Source: Chryseobacterium sp.
Lineage (GTDB): Bacteria; Bacteroidota; Bacteroidia; Flavobacteriales; Weeksellaceae
NCBI RefSeq assembly: GCF_019236175.1
Contig: NZ_JAFAJM010000013.1
Location: forward strand, 1-64,000
DNA length: 64,000 nt
Reading direction: 5' to 3'
Shown: one piece after another, positions 34,901 through 42,972 of the stretch
How positions within the stretch are numbered: position 1 is the first letter of the stretch
How the letters are laid out: every line of letters starts with the position of its first letter
Position numbers and translations under genes: made by a program
The notes under the pieces: model-generated
Seen by the model: the letters and a program-made list of their open reading frames with translations, nothing else
Databases searched by the model: none
Told to the model about the DNA's origin: nothing

Positions 34901-34978
34901 TACAGCCTGCTCAACCAGTTCTTTAATCGAAATGGTTCCATACCGAAGGCTATGATAAGAATGACAATTCAGAAACAT
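31925..34978 (-). CDS. dnaE2: Error-prone DNA polymerase III alpha-like subunit (DnaE2/ImuC type)
   Basis: This C-family DNA polymerase has 1017 residues, the size of DnaE2 rather than replicative DnaE (about 1160 or more). An N-terminal PHP domain (MFLNCHSYHSLRYGTISIKE) precedes the polymerase core. The catalytic Asp pair is in TPPDFDIDWSWQ and the third Asp in LEKFDILSQRGLGTI. Helix-hairpin-helix and OB-fold regions (VKMLAYLISRKHVPTKKGTM) follow. It starts seven bases after the stop of the Y-family polymerase at 34985, so it forms an operon with it. Such pairs carry out damage-tolerant mutagenic synthesis. The divergent S24 regulator is the probable controller. Confidence 0.9.
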   Translation of the reverse strand: MFLNCHSYHSLRYGTISIKELVEQAVHFNIKTLALTDINTITGIYDFYNLCQDHHIKPIVGVEIRVQGELYYICLAKNKKSIAEVNRLLTAYNCEDIEIPKANPDFTDTFVIYPLENIPEKLADHEFIGIRQNQLNLLIKPELKQFIYKMVILHPVTFTTPEEYELHKIVRAIDHNTLISKLTEADYCKDNEMFTDKKELLAQFYHESQIIENTKYIVNSCHFDFDFSRPKNKKHFTDSKENDSKLLKKLAYQGLSKRYSEDNLQAKERVDKELEVIDQLNFCAYFLITWDIIQYSNRMGFMHVGRGSGANSIVSYCIGITDICPLELDLYFERFLNLNRKTPPDFDIDWSWQTRDIILEYIFDKYGKDHVAFCGTNVEFKYRSIFREVGKVFGLPKEELDTLATKPIQEHDNNSVSKQVHYYGKLLEKFPNQRSMHSCGILISEEPITNYSALEMPPKGFPIVQFDMYTAEEIGLEKFDILSQRGLGTINDTVKLVKEKRGIDIDMRDTSLSKDEARCNEFLSSGKTIGCFYIESPAMRGLLRRLKCDNYKVLVAASSIIRPGVAQSGMMREYIFRHNHSTKFEYFHEVFEKQLGETYGIMVYQEDVIKIALHFGGLSAPDGDVLRRAMSGKGRSLSALQKVKDNFFESCKKLGHPEQLSMEVYRQIESFAGYSFCKAHSASYAVESYQSLFLKVYYPIEFMVSAINNGGGFYRTEVYIHEARMSGATIHNPCVNLSEYQTTVYGSDVYLGLMHIERLETKLAQLIPEERAQNGEYTSLENFVKRIAIGIETLQILIFIGAFRFTGKQKHELLIESRFLLGNNKIAFRHPTLLDEPQKDYQLPTIERNRFEDAFDEIEILGFPVSFSPFDLLQTRYRGSVLVKDLLRFHKQQVKMLAYLISRKHVPTKKGTMYFGTWIDAEGEYFDTAHFPNCLEEYPFQGGGCYLLLGTVEVDFHFPTITINKMAKMPFIPDPRYSMDKEKSLEAQRNLHEDISMTWRKPYPQEHEIGLPRQKMF

Positions 34979-34984
34979 CTTGTA

Positions 34985-36127
34985 CTATTTTAATAAACCT
35001 GAGGCTCTTCCTACACTTGAAGTTCCAAACCTGTTCTTGATTTTATCCATCGTTTGGTACAAGGAGATCAGTTCTTCCGTATCTTCAAAGAGATCCATTT
35101 GATGGCATCCGTGAACCAGTCCGGTAAACTTTACTCCAACTAACCTGATTCTCATCCGTCTGGTATATACTTTTTTAAAGAGTTCTAAAACATACCTGAG
35201 CAGAGTATGGTCAGCTGAGGTGTAAGGAATTCTGCATTGTTTGGTTTCCGTATCAAAATTGGCATAGCGGAGTTTTACCACCACTACTGATACCAGCCAT
35301 TTCTCTGCCCGGAGCTGATAACAGAGCTTTTCAACCATTCCTGAGAGTATACTTTGAATCCCCTGAATATCGATGCTATCCTGGGCAAAAGTATCTTCTG
35401 TAGAAATAGATTTTCTTTCCGAATATGGGACCACAGGATTTTCGTCAATTCCGTGTGCTTTTTTCCAGAGTTCATTTCCGTTTTTACCAATCAATTGCTG
35501 AAGTACATCAACAGGCATTTCTGAAAGAGTCTGTATGGTTCTGATGCCCAACCTTGATAGCAGCTGAAAGGTAACGTCGCCAACCATAGGAATCTTCTTT
35601 ACCGAAAGTGGGTTCAAGAATGATTGAATGTCACGCTGTTTGACTTCAAACCTTCCGGTTGGTTTTGATTCCCCGGTTCCGATTTTGGATACGGTTTTAT
35701 TGGCAGACAACGCAAAGCTTATGGGTAAACCTGTGTTTTTCTGTACGCTTTCTGCGATTTCATATGTCCACTTATAGCATCCGAAAAACTGATCCATTCC
35801 GGAGAGATCCAAATAAAATTCATCGATACTTGCCTTTTCCACAACAGGAACTTTTTCCTGGATAATTTCCGTTACCATATGGGACATGTTGGAATACATT
35901 TCCATATCTCCCTTAATTACTTTAGCTTCGGGACACAACCGTAAAGCCATTTTAATCGGCATAGCGCTTCTGACTCCGAAAAAACGGGTTTCATAAGAGC
36001 AGGACGCCACTATACCACGGTCTCCACCTCCGATGATCACAGGCTTTTTATCCAGTTCGGAGTTTTTCAGCCTTTCACAGGAAACAAAGAACGTATCCAA
36101 ATCCATATGTACAATTGCTCTTTCCAT
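34985..36127 (-). CDS. dinB: Y-family DNA polymerase (DinB/Pol IV type)
   Basis: This 380-residue Y-family polymerase has all catalytic acids: Asp in HMDLDTFFVSCERL and Asp-Glu in KASIDEFYLDLSG. The steric-gate region (FFVSCERL), finger KPVIIGG and little-finger domain (about 240-345) are present. A clamp-binding motif QMDLF near residue 344 links it to the sliding clamp, as in Pol IV; ImuB-type relatives lose catalytic residues, this one does not. It leads the operon with dnaE2. Its start is next to the palindrome at 36128-36144. Confidence 0.92.
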   Translation of the reverse strand: MERAIVHMDLDTFFVSCERLKNSELDKKPVIIGGGDRGIVASCSYETRFFGVRSAMPIKMALRLCPEAKVIKGDMEMYSNMSHMVTEIIQEKVPVVEKASIDEFYLDLSGMDQFFGCYKWTYEIAESVQKNTGLPISFALSANKTVSKIGTGESKPTGRFEVKQRDIQSFLNPLSVKKIPMVGDVTFQLLSRLGIRTIQTLSEMPVDVLQQLIGKNGNELWKKAHGIDENPVVPYSERKSISTEDTFAQDSIDIQGIQSILSGMVEKLCYQLRAEKWLVSVVVVKLRYANFDTETKQCRIPYTSADHTLLRYVLELFKKVYTRRMRIRLVGVKFTGLVHGCHQMDLFEDTEELISLYQTMDKIKNRFGTSSVGRASGLLK

Positions 36128-36144
36128 GTGACAAAATTAGTCAC
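36128..36144. promoter_or_regulatory. Candidate operator between repressor and polymerase genes
   Basis: GTGACAAAATTAGTCAC is an inverted repeat with perfect five-base arms. It lies directly in front of the dinB start codon (36127) and overlaps a TAATTTTG sequence that fits a minus-strand -7 element. A TATTTTTG at 36163-36170 fits the -7 of the divergent repressor. It is the likely binding site of the S24 repressor, which would control both directions. Confidence 0.5.
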
Positions 36145-36188
36145 GTTTTGAAACAAATTTTGTATTTTTGTTGTCTAAAATTGTAACA

Positions 36189-36965
36189 ATGTCAAAATTC
36201 TCTGATAACATCGTGTTTTTGAGAGGAAAGAAAAATATGACTCAGCAAGAACTGGCAGATCTATTAATTCTTACCCGATCCAGATATGTCGCCTATGAAT
36301 ATGGCAGAACAGAACCTCCTATTGAAATATTGCTTAGAATTTCAAAATTCTATAACATAAGCATCGACTTATTGTTGACTGTAGATGTCAGAAAGTTTTC
36401 TATCGAGGAACTCATGGAGCTTCCTGAGAATAGGATTGTTCTGCCGATAAAGGTTGATCAGGATGGAAATAATCAGATTGAGATTATCCCCCAAAAAGCT
36501 TCTATGGGCTACTTGAATGGCTATGGAGATCCGGAATACATAGAAAGTCTGGAGACCATATCATTACCTTTTTTAAAAGGTGGTAAGTTCAGGGCATTTC
36601 CAGCTGACGGAGATTCAATGCCCCCCTATAAGAACGGAACCTATATCGTAGGAAAATATGTAGAAAATCTTTCGGATTTGAAAACGGACAGAACGTATGT
36701 TTTCATTACTACCAATGATGGTATCAGTTACAAAAGGTTTCAGTTTCATGAAGCAGATGGTATATGGGTGAAGGCTGACAATCAATTTTATGAGCCTTAT
36801 AAAATTCCATTGCCTGAAATTAAAGAGATCTGGGAATTTGCCTGTAGTATTAATACCAAAGAATATGAGCCTGATGAATTTGCAGAACACCATATTCAAA
36901 ATTTTATCACAGAAATTAAAACTGATATCAGACAGATCAAAGAAAAAATGGGAGATAAAAATTAA
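36189..36965 (+). CDS. XRE-type HTH repressor with S24 (LexA-like) peptidase domain
   Basis: This 258-residue protein starts at ATG 36189. It has an XRE HTH at about 5-60 (MTQQELADLLILTRSRYVAY) and a C-terminal LexA/UmuD-like S24 domain. The domain has the catalytic Ser in PADGDSMPPY and the Lys in GISYKRFQF, and a probable self-cleavage region around KASMGYLNGYGD. This is the Bacteroidota counterpart of LexA found divergent from DinB/DnaE2 cassettes. Self-cleavage after DNA damage would release both promoters; this is inferred. A coiled C-terminal tail (FITEIKTDIRQIKEKM) is an extra. Confidence 0.9.
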   Translation: MSKFSDNIVFLRGKKNMTQQELADLLILTRSRYVAYEYGRTEPPIEILLRISKFYNISIDLLLTVDVRKFSIEELMELPENRIVLPIKVDQDGNNQIEIIPQKASMGYLNGYGDPEYIESLETISLPFLKGGKFRAFPADGDSMPPYKNGTYIVGKYVENLSDLKTDRTYVFITTNDGISYKRFQFHEADGIWVKADNQFYEPYKIPLPEIKEIWEFACSINTKEYEPDEFAEHHIQNFITEIKTDIRQIKEKMGDKN

Positions 36966-37080
36966 TTTTTTTTTTGAGTACATGGCATAATCAAAAAACT
37001 TCCCCACGGAAAGTAAAAACACAAATGATGAAAAAATCCCGAAGTAACAGGATCTTGCTAAGATAAATATTTTATTATAA

Positions 37081-37519
37081 ATGAATCATGACCCAATTGA
37101 GCTTACTTCACGTTTGACTGCCTGGTATGGCGACGCAAAATCGTACGATTAAACCGATAATAATACGACCAGAAGAAATGAATGAACTCCCGAACTGTAT
37201 GCTTTAAAAGGAAGAATAGGAAAAGAGTTCGGTTATCAATTCAATGGTGTATTGCTCAATCTTTACCGGGATAATAATGAATTCGGTAGCATGGCATCAG
37301 GATAAAGAAAGCAGCTATGGAAAGCATCCGTCATTGCATCTATCAGTCTTGGATAAACCAGAAAGTTTGATTTCAGAAAACAAGCCCCCCATCAAAGCAA
37401 ATACAGTTTGCCACTCCCTCACGGATCACTCCTTATTATGAAAGGCGATCTTCAGGAAAACTTGGAGCACAGAATTGCCAAATCAAATACAACTATATGT
37501 ACCAACAGCCCAATATGAA
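37081..37519 (+). pseudogene. Dead alkB-type 2-oxoglutarate-dependent DNA repair dioxygenase
   Basis: The text in three frames recovers an AlkB-like protein. First come TSRLTAWYGDAKSYD (stop), GRIGKEFGYQFNGVLLNLYR and DNNEFGSMASG. Next, in a second frame, VAWHQDKESSYGKHPS, with the iron-binding HxD as HQD (usually HSD). In the third frame come IASISLG (stop), TRKFDFRK, LPHGSLLIMKGDLQENLEHR. The order and motifs match AlkB, but two stops in the first third and two frameshifts make it non-functional. It lies next to the mutagenic polymerase cassette, so this was a DNA-repair cluster. Confidence 0.8.
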
Positions 37520-37800
37520 AAAGGATCAATAAGTTTTATATCATCAAGAGTTTGATGCATATAATCGTTTATAAATTTGTCATTTACAAATTTATAAATA
37601 ATTACTAATAAATGATTATCCTAAAAATCGTCTTCTTCTTTCTCTTTTATAATTTCCACTATCTTAGGTTTGAATTTGTGGATATTTTTCCACAAGCTTA
37701 TCAATGTATTTCCACAAAATATATAAATTTTCTATATAAATCTTCTGATATCTTTACTCCTGTAATAACAGTATCAATTAACATATATAAAGAATAAAGA
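37520..37800. other. Intergenic region with DnaA-box-like sequences
   Basis: Between dead alkB and the surface protein. It contains TGTGGATAT (37677-37685), TTTTCCACA (37686-37694) and ATTTCCACA (37708-37716). The first two differ from the DnaA box (TTATCCACA or its complement) by one base, the third by two. The first two also form a small hairpin. No gene was identified. Confidence 0.4.
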
Positions 37801-38907
37801 ATGGGTAAGATTTATACAAAATTATTTTTTGCATTACTAGCTTTAAGCCCTGCTATTGTCTTTTCTCAGACAGGTAAAGTTGGTATTAATACTGCAAATC
37901 CCGGTTCCACTATGGATATCTCAGGATCATTAGCAGCAAATTATAACATTATCAATACAAACTCTTATAATTTAACCTCATCAGATTTCCATGTGTCTTA
38001 TAATGGAAGTTCCGATGCTATTTTTACTCTGCCCCCTGCCATAAGTGGAATTGGAAATTATAAAGGACGTATTTATAGAATTAAAAATAATACAAACTTT
38101 AGCATTACAGTAAATCCCACATCTCCGGAGACCATTAATGGTAGCCCCAGTGTTATTGTGTCCGCAAACCAAAGTATAGAACTTGTTAGTACTGGACTTA
38201 CAGGGCCTGCTTCAACATGGGAAATACTTTCAAAAGTGACGGCGAGTAACGGTATTGCATTGTCAGGTACAGATGTAAAACTGGGAGGAACTCTTTCGCA
38301 AGCTACTAATATTGCAATGGCTGGATACAATTTGAGTATTAACGGTACAGGAAAAGTACTGATGGGAACCAATACTGTACCAGCGGGTGGATCTAATGCA
38401 AAAGTTATTATTGACAACGGAACTACTAATGGAGCTCTTCAGATTAAAGACGGTACTCAGCAGCTGGGTTATGTACTTACAAGTGATACTGATGGTTTAG
38501 CAACATGGTCATCCACTGTTACTACGGCATTTGCGAATAATTGGACACCATATACCGGAACATTGATAAATCCTTTTACAGGGGGCACCGGGGCCTCTGG
38601 ATTGAATACGGGAATTCAGGTGACAATTCCGGCCAAAGGCTGGTATTTTTTCCGATGTGGAGTCGCTGTCAATTCTGACTGTAATGATTACTTTTTCTAT
38701 ATTAATGGGATTGGTGATGTCTGGAGAAGCTACTGTGGATCAAACACTGCTGCATTCATGTTTCCAAGAGATCAGAACCGTGTATTATATTTTGCGACAC
38801 CGGGAACGTATGCTGTCTTTGCGGGTAAAACAAATGGAGTCATACCAGCTTCATTCAATGCCGGAAATCCCTCTTTTTATCTGGATTTTGTAAAATTCCA
38901 AAACTAA
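37801..38907 (+). CDS. Secreted surface protein with tail-fibre-like C-terminus
   Basis: This 368-residue protein has a signal peptide (MGKIYTKLFFALLALSPAIV, then FSQ) and the head motif GKVGINTANPGSTMDISGSL. A middle part of short repeated blocks (VLMGTNTVPAGGSNAKVIID; QLGYVLTSDTDGLATWSS) follows, and the C-terminal 130 residues form a Thr/Gly-rich beta domain with paired Cys (WYFFRCGVAVNSDCNDYFFY). It is related in build to the protein at 1949. It is probably exported and surface-exposed; the ligand is unknown. A strong terminator follows at 38962. Confidence 0.75.
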   Translation: MGKIYTKLFFALLALSPAIVFSQTGKVGINTANPGSTMDISGSLAANYNIINTNSYNLTSSDFHVSYNGSSDAIFTLPPAISGIGNYKGRIYRIKNNTNFSITVNPTSPETINGSPSVIVSANQSIELVSTGLTGPASTWEILSKVTASNGIALSGTDVKLGGTLSQATNIAMAGYNLSINGTGKVLMGTNTVPAGGSNAKVIIDNGTTNGALQIKDGTQQLGYVLTSDTDGLATWSSTVTTAFANNWTPYTGTLINPFTGGTGASGLNTGIQVTIPAKGWYFFRCGVAVNSDCNDYFFYINGIGDVWRSYCGSNTAAFMFPRDQNRVLYFATPGTYAVFAGKTNGVIPASFNAGNPSFYLDFVKFQN

Positions 38908-38961
38908 TATAGTAGCTTTTTTTACCTAAAATAGGAAACTTAAGAGATTCTAGAAACACAT

Positions 38962-39000
38962 AAAAATACTGTAAGGAATAAATACTTGCAGTATTTTTTA
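38962..39000 (+). terminator. Intrinsic terminator of the surface-protein gene
   Basis: AAAAATACTGTAAG pairs with CTTGCAGTATTTTT (one G-U) around nine bases; the right arm ends in a T-run. It is 55 bases after the stop at 38907. Confidence 0.8.
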
Positions 39001-39232
39001 TAGAAATGTTAAATCTTGTTGCATAGCGTAGGAAATTGGTTCACATCTGGTATGTGAATCACAGGGATCTTTAAAGCAGAGAACGATAAAGCTGTTTCCT
39101 TTTCTTGTTTTTGAAAAACTCAATTCAAATTATTTTTAATACATCTTGTGAGTAAAATACATTTTGTTCATATTTTAAAAAATGTATAGTTTATTAATAT
39201 GCTATTTATAATTTATAAAATAGCTTTATAGA

Positions 39233-39258
39233 CCTGCCTCTTTAAAGGCAGGTTTTTT
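39233..39258. terminator. Terminator-like hairpin before the carotenoid cluster
   Basis: CCTGCC and GGCAGG pair around TCTTTAAA, followed by TTTTTT. It insulates the carotenoid operon from upstream transcription. Confidence 0.8.
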
Positions 39259-39385
39259 CTATTTGCAATCTATATAGTGTTGATTATTAGGTGTTTTTTT
39301 TGTTTTAATAAGCGCTTTGAATACTAACTTATAATTCATAAGAATAAAAATACAACAACTAAAAGTATATTTATAAACTATAATA

Positions 39386-39400
39386 GGTATATTTGTATAC
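39386..39400 (+). promoter_or_regulatory. Promoter and candidate MarR operator of the first MarR gene
   Basis: GGTATATTTGTATAC contains a -7 element TATATTTG and the repeat GTATA-TTT-GTATA. The first 14 bases are identical to the corresponding place before the paralogous regulator (47430-47443). That conservation suggests a shared binding site for autoregulation. Confidence 0.55.
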
Positions 39401-39413
39401 TAATTTATTTGAT

Positions 39414-40070
39414 ATGAATTTTGATCTTATAAAAGCAGTTGTTGAACTTGTTCAGCAATTCATACAACAGAATGAAGATAAAGTTCAATACAGTAAGGAT
39501 CTTCAGGGGTTTACAGAATGGATCAATGCTACTTCGAAATCTTATTCTGAGCAGGAACATCCGGATTGGGTAGGAAAGGAATTAGGAAGAAGTTCTGATA
39601 GTATCATCAATACGTTATTGATAAGAATGGGAAGGTATGCAAAAACGTACTCCCGTTCAATTGGTAATTCCGTTTTTTCAAGTCAAGATGACTTTATTTA
39701 TCTGATAAGCATGAAAACCATGGGAGCTATGACAAAAATGGAACTCATAAGATATAATGCTAGTGAGAAATCTTCAGGGATACTTATTATTAACCGCTTG
39801 ATCCGTAATGGCTGGGCTGAACAGACTACCTCTCATAAAGATAGGAGGGTTCAACATATTCAGATAAATGAAAAAGGACTTTCTGTGCTGGATGAGCACA
39901 TGGATGAGATCCGTAAAGCTTCAAAGGTGGTAGTGGGAAATCTGAACCATTCTGAACAAATGCTTCTTATTGCTATACTTTCTAAATTGGATGAATTCCA
40001 TGATTCTTTTTACCGTATGAATATCGAAGCGACAGACTTGCTGGATATTGTCTATAATAGACTGAACTGA
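39414..40070 (+). CDS. MarR-type winged-helix regulator, copy 1 (carotenoid cluster)
   Basis: This 218-residue protein has a MarR-type winged helix in its C-terminal half (SQDDFIYLISMKTMGAMTKM, then ELIRYNASEKSSGILIINRL, with the wing around SHKDRRVQHIQINEKG). It has a longer N-terminal helical part (1-95) than ordinary MarR proteins. The preferred start is ATG 39414 (MNFDLIKAVVELVQQF); the same start text opens the paralogue at 47457. It directly precedes crtI by 43 bases and is the likely repressor of the crt operon. Confidence 0.85.
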   Translation: MNFDLIKAVVELVQQFIQQNEDKVQYSKDLQGFTEWINATSKSYSEQEHPDWVGKELGRSSDSIINTLLIRMGRYAKTYSRSIGNSVFSSQDDFIYLISMKTMGAMTKMELIRYNASEKSSGILIINRLIRNGWAEQTTSHKDRRVQHIQINEKGLSVLDEHMDEIRKASKVVVGNLNHSEQMLLIAILSKLDEFHDSFYRMNIEATDLLDIVYNRLN

Positions 40071-40112
40071 CAACATATTGAGAGAGTCTGTAAAACTATT
40101 AAATAAACAACA

Positions 40113-41603
40113 ATGAATACTGGAAACTTAAGAAAGAAAATTGCGGTGATAGGTTCCGGATTTTCCGGAATCTCAGCGGCAGCTTATGCAGCAAAATCAG
40201 GTAATGAAGTACACGTATTTGAAAAGCACCATCAGCCAGGGGGGCGTGCAAGGCAATTTACAACAGATGAAGGATATGTGTTTGATATGGGGCCCAGCTG
40301 GTATTGGATGCCAGATATTATAGAGGGGTTTTTCAGTGATTTTGGCTGTAAAACATCCGATTTTTTTAATCTTGTTTCTTTGGATCCTCAGTTTGAAATG
40401 GTTTTTTCAGAAGAAAAAGTTGCAGTTCCCAGGAAAAATAAAGATATCCGCAAGCTCTTTGAAAAAATAGAAACAGGAGCCGCTATGCAATACGATCAAT
40501 TTATGCAGTCTGCCCAATTTAAATATGAGGTGGGGATGAAAGAATTTGTCACAAAACCTTGTTATAACTGGCTGGAATTTGCTTCTCTAAAAATAGCGGA
40601 AAATGCACTGAAACTTGATCTTTTAAGCAATTTCAGGAACTATGTTTCTGGATATTTTACTGATCCCAAACTAAGATCTCTGATGGAGTTTCCGGTTATA
40701 TTTCTTGGAGCATCCCCGCAGCAAATTCCTGCACTTTACAGCCTTATGAATTACGGAGGATATGTTTTGGGAACAAAATACCCAATGGGAGGGTTTTATC
40801 AGCTTGTTCTCGCGATGAAGGAAGTGGCGGAAAGACAAGGGGTAATCTTTCATTTTAATCACGAAGTACAGAAAATCAATACAGAAAACGGAAGGGTATC
40901 TTCCATAATAATAAATGATGAAATGTATGAATTTGATGCAGTCATTGCTTCCTCAGATTACCATCATACAGAAACATTGCTTCCAAAATTACAGAGAAAT
41001 TACAATGAGGCATATTGGAAAAACAGAACCTTTGCTCCTTCCTGTCTTATCTACTATCTTGGAATTAGAGGTGAGATTCCTCATTTAAAACACCATACCT
41101 TGTTCTTTGAAAATGAACTGGATAATCATATAGACTGTATATATATAAATAAGAAATGGCCTTCCAAACCGCTTTTTTATGCCTGTTGCCCATCTAAAAC
41201 AGATCCGGAGGTAGCGCCTGAAGGTTGTGAAAATCTCTTTTTACTGTTACCCCTTGCTCCTGGAATACATGATGAAGAATCTATCAGAGAAAAATACCTG
41301 TTGGAGATGCTTGAAAGAATTGAAAAACATACCGGTGATGCTGATCTTATTTCCAGGATAGAATATAAAAGAAGCTATTGTGTAAGTGATTTTATTTCTG
41401 ATTATAATGCTTATGAAGGTAATGCCTATGGGCTATCCAATACTTTATCACAGACAGCTGTCTTGAAACCCAAAATAAGAAACAGAAAGATCAAAAATCT
41501 TTTTTATACAGGACAGTTAACCGTTCCCGGTCCAGGAGTGCCACCATCAGTAATTTCCGGAAAAATTGTAGCGACTGAAGTCAGTAAACTAAAAATAAAA
41601 TAA
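40113..41603 (+). CDS. crtI: Phytoene desaturase
   Basis: This 496-residue FAD enzyme converts phytoene to lycopene by four desaturations. The N-terminal FAD loop is VIGSGFSGISAAAYAAKSG, followed by QPGGRARQFTTDEGYVFDMG, characteristic of the CrtI family. The C-terminal block is LFYTGQLTVPGPGVPPSVIS. The length matches CrtI. It is followed one base later by crtB, so translation is coupled. First enzyme gene of the operon. Confidence 0.95.
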   Translation: MNTGNLRKKIAVIGSGFSGISAAAYAAKSGNEVHVFEKHHQPGGRARQFTTDEGYVFDMGPSWYWMPDIIEGFFSDFGCKTSDFFNLVSLDPQFEMVFSEEKVAVPRKNKDIRKLFEKIETGAAMQYDQFMQSAQFKYEVGMKEFVTKPCYNWLEFASLKIAENALKLDLLSNFRNYVSGYFTDPKLRSLMEFPVIFLGASPQQIPALYSLMNYGGYVLGTKYPMGGFYQLVLAMKEVAERQGVIFHFNHEVQKINTENGRVSSIIINDEMYEFDAVIASSDYHHTETLLPKLQRNYNEAYWKNRTFAPSCLIYYLGIRGEIPHLKHHTLFFENELDNHIDCIYINKKWPSKPLFYACCPSKTDPEVAPEGCENLFLLLPLAPGIHDEESIREKYLLEMLERIEKHTGDADLISRIEYKRSYCVSDFISDYNAYEGNAYGLSNTLSQTAVLKPKIRNRKIKNLFYTGQLTVPGPGVPPSVISGKIVATEVSKLKIK

Positions 41604-41604
41604 T

Positions 41605-42441
41605 ATGAAAAAATTGTTTGATGAATTGTCTTACGAAGTGAGTAAGTACACTACGCAAAAATACAGCACCAGTTTTTCATTGGGAATACTGGCATTGAAG
41701 CCTTCCATCAGACCTGCTGTTTATGCTGTTTACGGGTATGTGCGCCTGGCAGATGAAATTGTGGATAGCTTTCATGGCTATGATAAAGAGAAACTTCTGA
41801 ATAGATTAAAGTCCGAAACCTATCAGGCGCTTGAAGATGGTATATCACTCAATCCTATTTTGCATTCATTTCAGGAAACCGTTCGTAATTATGATATAAA
41901 CAGACAGCTGATTGATCAGTTCTTACACAGTATGGAAATGGATCTTCATAAAATTGATTATAATTCTGAATTGTATAAAGAATACATCTATGGATCTGCG
42001 GAAGTTGTAGGACTGATGTGTCTGCAGATATTCACAGAAGGTGACAAACAGCAGTATGAGAAACTCAAACCCTTTGCCATGAAACTGGGATCTGCTTTTC
42101 AGAAAGTTAATTTTTTACGGGATCTGAAAGATGATTATCAAATTTTAGGAAGAACTTATTTTCCGTTCCTGAATATGTCAGTCTTTGATAATACAGTTAA
42201 AAGGCTGATTGAAAAGGAAATTGAAGAAGAATTCAAAGAAGCGTTGCAGGGAATTAAAAAACTGCCAGGCTCATCCATTTTCGGAGTATACCTAGCCTAT
42301 AGATATTATCTTTCCCTTTTTGAAAAAATAAAGAAAACAAGTTCCCAGAATATATTACAGCACAGAATCAGGATTGCTAACTCACAAAAGCTGCTGCTTG
42401 CTTTCAAAAGTTATATTCGTTACAAGTCTGCTTATTACTGA
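41605..42441 (+). CDS. crtB: Phytoene synthase
   Basis: This 278-residue squalene/phytoene synthase family enzyme condenses two geranylgeranyl-diphosphate molecules to phytoene. The two Asp-rich metal-binding motifs are present: YVRLADEIVDSFH (about 45-57) and NFLRDLKDDYQILGRTYFP (about 170-188). It starts one base after the crtI stop. A 57-base gap separates it from the SRPBCC gene. Confidence 0.95.
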   Translation: MKKLFDELSYEVSKYTTQKYSTSFSLGILALKPSIRPAVYAVYGYVRLADEIVDSFHGYDKEKLLNRLKSETYQALEDGISLNPILHSFQETVRNYDINRQLIDQFLHSMEMDLHKIDYNSELYKEYIYGSAEVVGLMCLQIFTEGDKQQYEKLKPFAMKLGSAFQKVNFLRDLKDDYQILGRTYFPFLNMSVFDNTVKRLIEKEIEEEFKEALQGIKKLPGSSIFGVYLAYRYYLSLFEKIKKTSSQNILQHRIRIANSQKLLLAFKSYIRYKSAYY

Positions 42442-42498
42442 TTGTAGAAATCCGTTTGAAATGATTTTGTGGAGCGTTTAAAAATCAATAAAAAATAA

Positions 42499-42972
42499 AT
42501 GATGTACAGATTATACAGAGAACAACAGCTTAACTGCAATATTGAAACGGCATGGGAGTTTTTTTCATCCCCTCATAATTTATCAGAAATAACGCCTGAT
42601 AGTATGGGTTTTGTGGTTCTTTCCGATGTGAAGGATAAGCCTATTTTTAAAGGAATGGAAATAGATTATACAGTCTCTCCTTTATTGGGGATCCCCATGA
42701 GGTGGAAAACCATTATCAGCCAGGTTGAACATTATAAAAGTTTTACAGACTTTCAGAAAAAAGGTCCCTATAAGCACTGGAATCATTTTCATGAATTTAT
42801 TCCTAACGAGCATGGAGTACTCATGAAAGATACGGTAGACTATGAACTTCCCATGGGATTTTTAGGTAAAATAGCTCATCAGTTATTTGTAAAAGAAAAG
42901 CTTAAAAGTATTTTCGATTTCAGACACAGGGTTTTAAATGATCTTTTTAACAATAAACATAACGAATCATGA
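42499..42972 (+). CDS. SRPBCC (START-like) ligand-binding protein
   Basis: This 157-residue protein of the START/Bet v1 fold has the family end points ETAWEFFSSPHNLSEITPDS near the N-terminus and HVLMKDTVDYELPMG-type strands (GVLMKDTVDYELP) in the middle. Such proteins bind hydrophobic ligands. The position between crtB and crtZ (it overlaps crtZ by four bases, ATGA) suggests a carrier for a carotenoid or its precursor; function unproven. Confidence 0.85.
   Translation: MMYRLYREQQLNCNIETAWEFFSSPHNLSEITPDSMGFVVLSDVKDKPIFKGMEIDYTVSPLLGIPMRWKTIISQVEHYKSFTDFQKKGPYKHWNHFHEFIPNEHGVLMKDTVDYELPMGFLGKIAHQLFVKEKLKSIFDFRHRVLNDLFNNKHNES

Noticed and set aside
34985..36127. Annotation of the Y-family polymerase as catalytically dead ImuB
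   Set aside because: Both catalytic acidic motifs (MDLD and SIDE) are present, so it is a DinB-type active polymerase.
37244..37441. 65-codon frame treated as a gene
   Set aside because: It contains VAWHQDKESSYGKHPS and is one shifted piece of the dead alkB.
37612..37797. 61-codon frame before the surface protein at 37801
   Set aside because: Phe/Ile/Tyr-rich composition from AT-rich DNA that also contains promoter-like and DnaA-box-like sequences; no family features.
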